This document shows, one piece after another, positions 15,881-19,070 of a DNA stretch of 19,070 nucleotides. Source of the DNA: Caldisericales bacterium (GTDB lineage Bacteria > Caldisericota > Caldisericia > Caldisericales > Caldisericaceae); the NCBI GenBank assembly GCA_015485995.1, contig WFSP01000079.1:1-19070 (forward strand). Direction: 5' to 3'. Under the pieces are notes generated by a model, which worked only from the letters and a program-made list of their open reading frames with translations, was not told the DNA's origin and did not search any database. Within the stretch, counting starts at the first letter, position 1. Each line of letters begins with the position of its first letter. The position numbers were made by a program, and so were the translations under genes.

Positions 15881-16789
15881 CTATCTATAAAGCCGCGGAT
15901 CAAGTGCATCACGCAAACCGTCACCAAGAAAGTTAAACGCGAGAGTAGTGATTAAAATCGCAATGCCCGGCCACCACATAAGCCATGGTGCAGTAAGCAT
16001 AAATGTCTGGGCTCCATTCAGCATATTTCCCCAGCTGGGTGTAGGTTGTCTAATACCAAGCCCAAGAAAGGAAAGTGTTGCTTCATAAATTATGTTACCA
16101 CTTATTGCAAGAGTGGCAGCAACAATTACAGGAGACATTGAATTTGGAAGCAAGTGAATAGACATAATTCTACCTGGAGATTCGCCTATTGCACGCGCTG
16201 CTTCTACAAACTCTTGCTCTTTCAAAGAAAGCACTTCGCCCCGGACAAGGCGCGCAACTCCCATCCAACTAAATACGGAAATAACAAAAATGATTGTCCA
16301 AAGAGAACCTTTAATAACAGCACTTAAAACAATCATTAAAGGAAGGACTGGGAGGGAAAGCATAAAATCGGTAAAACGCATAATGAGCATATCCGTAATT
16401 CCACCAAAATACCCGGAGATAAGGCCAAAAATTAATCCAACGGCAGCACCGGCAAAACTACAGATAAAGCCTACTGCAAGCGAAACACGCCCGCCGTAAA
16501 GAAGACGCGACCAGGCATCTCTTGCCATATTATCCAATCCTAACGGATGCGCCGGGCTCGGAGGTGCAAGTTCCGGGCGAAGAGCTCCTGGCACAGCCTT
16601 AATATAGGTATACGGATCATTACCAAAAGAAAGTGGTTTTGCAAAAATAGCCATTAACATTAAAACTGCAAGAATCCAAAGCGAAACCATTGCTATTTTA
16701 TGCTTTTTGAGCCTCTGGAACACTTTTCGCCAATAACTATAGCTTTCACTTGTTTCGGTTCCACCCTCTACATAATTTTCATTTGCCAT
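15881..16789 (-). CDS. oppC: oligopeptide/dipeptide ABC transporter permease (OppC/DppC type)
   Basis: A 302-residue inner-membrane permease. The N-terminal cytoplasmic stretch (about 1-30) is followed by a first membrane helix at about 33-50, a periplasmic or extracellular loop, and five further helices from about 103 on. The cytoplasmic coupling loop EFVEAARAIGESPGRI lies at about 193-208, and the family motif FLGLGIRQPTPSWGNML at about 241-257. AGGAGG is 8 nt before the ATG, and the gene starts 12 nt after the OppB-type stop. It forms the channel with the OppB-type subunit. Confidence 0.92.
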   Translation of the reverse strand: MANENYVEGGTETSESYSYWRKVFQRLKKHKIAMVSLWILAVLMLMAIFAKPLSFGNDPYTYIKAVPGALRPELAPPSPAHPLGLDNMARDAWSRLLYGGRVSLAVGFICSFAGAAVGLIFGLISGYFGGITDMLIMRFTDFMLSLPVLPLMIVLSAVIKGSLWTIIFVISVFSWMGVARLVRGEVLSLKEQEFVEAARAIGESPGRIMSIHLLPNSMSPVIVAATLAISGNIIYEATLSFLGLGIRQPTPSWGNMLNGAQTFMLTAPWLMWWPGIAILITTLAFNFLGDGLRDALDPRLYR

Positions 16790-16801
16790 AACATAATCCT
16801 C

Positions 16802-17803
16802 CTAACTATACCTGATTCTTGGGTCTACTACTGCATATAGTATATCCGCAAGGAAGTTTCCTATCACAACAAGAATGGCAAATATCATAATAAGCGCCAT
16901 TGCAACAAAAACATCCTGTGACATAACTGCCTTAAATGTCAGCCTTCCTATCCCATCAATGGAGAAAACCGTTTCCGTAATCATTGCTCCCCCAATAAGG
17001 CCGGGAAATGACAAACCGATAAGTGTAATAATAGGGATTATTGCATTCCTAAATGCATGCTTATAGATAACAGTCTGCTCAGGCAAACCTTTTGCACGTG
17101 CCGTACGCACGTAATCTTGGCTTTTCACCTCTAACATTGAAGACCGCATATAACGAAGCCATGCACCCACCTCAAAAACAGTTAACACAATGATCGGGAG
17201 GGTTAAATGCCAGGCCTCGTCAAGAAATTTCATAACCCAAGGTGCATCGTTAAATTCAACGGGCATACCTTTAATCGTGAAAAAGGCTCTGTGAAAACCT
17301 GCCGCAGGAAACCAATGAACCTTTACTGCAAGCAAGTATATAAGCATAATGCCAAACCAAAAAGTCGGCATAGACATTCCGAAAAACGCAAAGAATGTGA
17401 GAATATAATCAGAAATAGAATACTGCCTTAAAGCGGAATAAACACCCAGCGGCACAGATAGCAAAATAGATGCGATAAGCGACGTACTTGAAAAAGCGAA
17501 GGTAACAGGAATTCTTCTCTTTATGAGTTCCAGCGCAGTTTGGCCCGGTGCAATGGTAGAGAGTCCCCAGCCCTGCCTTGGGTAAACAAAATCTTTAAGC
17601 CAAAACCAAAATCTTACGACCAACGGTTGGTCCCAATGCCATGCATGTTCCAAACGTGCGATATCTTCTGGATGCACATGCGGGTTTATAATAAGAACAG
17701 CAAATGGATTACCCATTTTAGAAACAAGCCAAAAACTCACAAAGGCAATTGCAAAAAGAACAGGTATAAGTTCAAGTAATCTCCTCATCAAATAATTCTT
17801 CAT
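16802..17803 (-). CDS. oppB: oligopeptide/dipeptide ABC transporter permease (OppB/DppB type)
   Basis: A 333-residue permease. The first helix is at about 10-29, then an external loop of some 65 residues, then helices at about 98-124, 132-160, 198-215, 256-278 and 298-325. The coupling loop YVRTARAKGLPEQTVIYKHA is at 231-250, and the C-terminal DPRIRYS is typical of the family. AGGAGG lies about 9 nt before the ATG. It follows the binding-protein gene after a 77-nt gap that holds a hairpin. Confidence 0.93.
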   Translation of the reverse strand: MKNYLMRRLLELIPVLFAIAFVSFWLVSKMGNPFAVLIINPHVHPEDIARLEHAWHWDQPLVVRFWFWLKDFVYPRQGWGLSTIAPGQTALELIKRRIPVTFAFSSTSLIASILLSVPLGVYSALRQYSISDYILTFFAFFGMSMPTFWFGIMLIYLLAVKVHWFPAAGFHRAFFTIKGMPVEFNDAPWVMKFLDEAWHLTLPIIVLTVFEVGAWLRYMRSSMLEVKSQDYVRTARAKGLPEQTVIYKHAFRNAIIPIITLIGLSFPGLIGGAMITETVFSIDGIGRLTFKAVMSQDVFVAMALIMIFAILVVIGNFLADILYAVVDPRIRYS

Positions 17804-17826
17804 TTGTTTGTCCTCCTAAGTCTATT

Positions 17827-17856
17827 AGAGAGGGGTGGTTTTCGCCCCCCCTCTCT
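17827..17856 (-). promoter_or_regulatory. GC-rich intercistronic hairpin between binding-protein and permease genes
   Basis: A 9-bp perfect stem (17827-17835 with 17848-17856: AGAGAGGGG against CCCCTCTCT) extends by two more GC pairs across one mismatch, with a 6-nt loop. On the minus strand the stem is followed by AATAGACTT, not by a T run, so it is not a canonical intrinsic terminator. Such structures can protect the upstream binding-protein mRNA from 3' decay and so raise its amount over the permeases; that role is inferred. Confidence 0.7.
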
Positions 17857-17880
17857 CTTTCCAAGCTTATATTTTAGGTT

Positions 17881-19070
17881 CTACTTTTCCCAGTACCAAT
17901 ATTGTGCATTCCAGCTGCTCGGAGTTGTCGCATTGAGGTCATAGTCAAAACCTACAAGCCCTTTACGTACTACGGCTACTGAAACGTGCATATTCAAATA
18001 AAGTTCTGGAAGTTGATCATAAACAATTGCTTGAATCTTTTTGGACGCTTCAATTCTCGTTTCTGGATTAACAGAATCGTTGCATATGTTTGTCCATTTA
18101 TCTAGTTCAGGATTAGAAATATGGGTAAAGTTCTGTCCATTTTCTCCGTTTGCTTCTGTAGGAATTTGTTCGCTGTTATAAAGCGTCCAACTGCAGATTT
18201 CCGCAGGGTCAGAACCCCATGCAAATAGAGCACCCTGAAAAGTTCCAGCATACCAGTCATTAATTAAAGCAGACCAACTCTTAGGAACATAGCTTCCGGA
18301 AATACCAAGGTTGTCTTTCCAATACTTTAGCATAAATTCAATTTCAGACTCACGTACTGCATATCCTTGAGGTCCCTCGAGGTTAATCACAACTTTTTCA
18401 CCTGCAGGGTTAAGTAAGTTCCCATCTTTATCCCAGGTGTAACCTGCCTTTTGAAGAATTTCTTTCGCTTTTGTAGGATCATATGGGTATTTGCCAATAT
18501 TTGCCTTGTTAAAAGCTGCTGCACTCGGAGGTATTGGACCATAACAAAGTTTCCTCTTACCCATAAAGATCTTGTCAGACATTTCTTTCCTATCAAGTGC
18601 AAACATTAATGCCTTACGAAGGTTAATATCTTTAAGGAATTTATCCGTAAGGTTCAGTGTAACGTGTTCCCAATAAGTAGCGGGTACATAGTAAATATTA
18701 AATGTCTTTTTTATACCATTTTTCTCTGCAGCATAAGCTCCAGGAACATCAAGGCCAATCCCGGGCATTGTCATATCAAGTTTACCTGCCATTAGCTGCA
18801 TAAGCATTGTATTTGTATCAGGAGTAAAATAATAAATAAAGTTATCCATTAAACCTTTGCCTGCCCAGTAATTAGGATTTCTATTAAGAATAATATAGTT
18901 ACCGGGAGACCAGCTTTGAACTTCATAAGGTCCCGTATAAACAGGGTGCTGGTTAAAGCTGCAAGAGTTGATGGAAGCAGGGTTCTTATCAAAAATCGGT
19001 TTTAAGATGTGCGCAGGATAAAGGCCTGCACCGGTCGGACCATACTGTGCCCATATCGTAAGCTCTTTCC
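17881..19070 (-). CDS. extracellular solute-binding protein, family 5 (OppA/DppA type), 5' end outside window
   Basis: The reading frame is open from the stop at 17881 to the right edge, giving 395 visible residues; the signal peptide and N-terminal lobe are missing. An internal ATG at 18849 is not the start: the 73 codons before it encode family sequence such as GPYEVQSWSPG and LNRNPNYWAG. The C-terminal part holds the usual stretches KALMFALDRKE and YPYDPTKAKEILQKAGY. Family 5 proteins bind peptides, nickel or, in several thermophiles, oligosaccharides; the ligand cannot be told here. Gene order makes it the binding partner of the permeases downstream. Confidence 0.9.
   Translation of the reverse strand, partial: KELTIWAQYGPTGAGLYPAHILKPIFDKNPASINSCSFNQHPVYTGPYEVQSWSPGNYIILNRNPNYWAGKGLMDNFIYYFTPDTNTMLMQLMAGKLDMTMPGIGLDVPGAYAAEKNGIKKTFNIYYVPATYWEHVTLNLTDKFLKDINLRKALMFALDRKEMSDKIFMGKRKLCYGPIPPSAAAFNKANIGKYPYDPTKAKEILQKAGYTWDKDGNLLNPAGEKVVINLEGPQGYAVRESEIEFMLKYWKDNLGISGSYVPKSWSALINDWYAGTFQGALFAWGSDPAEICSWTLYNSEQIPTEANGENGQNFTHISNPELDKWTNICNDSVNPETRIEASKKIQAIVYDQLPELYLNMHVSVAVVRKGLVGFDYDLNATTPSSWNAQYWYWEK

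Noticed and set aside
18847..18849. ATG as the start of the binding-protein gene
   Set aside because: The frame stays open to the window edge and the 73 preceding codons encode typical family 5 sequence, so the gene is cut by the window, not short.
1..19070. Mobile elements, CRISPR arrays, defence genes or toxin-antitoxin pairs
   Set aside because: No transposase, integrase, regular spaced repeats, terminal inverted repeats or small toxin-like gene was found. tRNA genes often serve as integration sites, but no att-like duplication of a tRNA 3' end was seen here.

Overview
The window is 19 kb of compact, AT-rich bacterial chromosome. All 16 protein genes (one of them cut by the right edge) and all seven tRNA genes lie on the minus strand, so the layout below runs from high to low coordinates. 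It looks like a housekeeping region. I found no insertion sequence, prophage, CRISPR array, defence island or other accessory module, and nothing I would call a new system.

Right block (19070-13805) is an oligopeptide-type ABC importer in the order solute-binding protein (5' end outside the window), permease B, permease C, ATPase D, ATPase F. A GC-rich hairpin separates the binding-protein gene from the first permease gene. A strong intrinsic terminator closes the operon. Both ATPases keep the same four-cysteine pattern at the C-terminus.

Middle block (13794-8731) has its own predicted promoter and five genes that all overlap: lspA, an RluD-type pseudouridine synthase gene, smpB, a large secreted N-acetylmuramoyl-L-alanine amidase gene (four SH3b repeats, AMIN, amidase_3), and murI. 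It combines lipoprotein processing, ribosomal RNA modification, ribosome rescue and peptidoglycan turnover and precursor supply.

Left block (8711-48) starts at a predicted promoter directly upstream of seven tRNAs (Pro-UGG, Arg-UCU, His-GUG, Arg-CCU, Arg-UCG, Lys-CUU, Leu-UAG, all with encoded CCA). The array ends only 25 nt before tig. Then follow clpP, clpX, lon, a rodZ-like gene, rimO and thpR with gaps of 15 nt or less or with overlaps. The gene products cover tRNA supply, nascent-chain folding, ATP-dependent proteolysis, cell shape, ribosomal protein methylthiolation and RNA end processing. At the left edge a promoter and a Shine-Dalgarno sequence point to another minus-strand gene starting just outside; from common gene order recA is the best guess.

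Organism: AT-rich DNA, Lys/Glu/Ile-rich proteins, encoded CCA ends, an oligopeptide-type importer and dense overlapping operons suit a small-genome, perhaps anaerobic and perhaps thermophilic bacterium (for example Caldisericota, Thermotogota, Dictyoglomota or a clostridial lineage). I cannot fix the phylum from this sequence alone.
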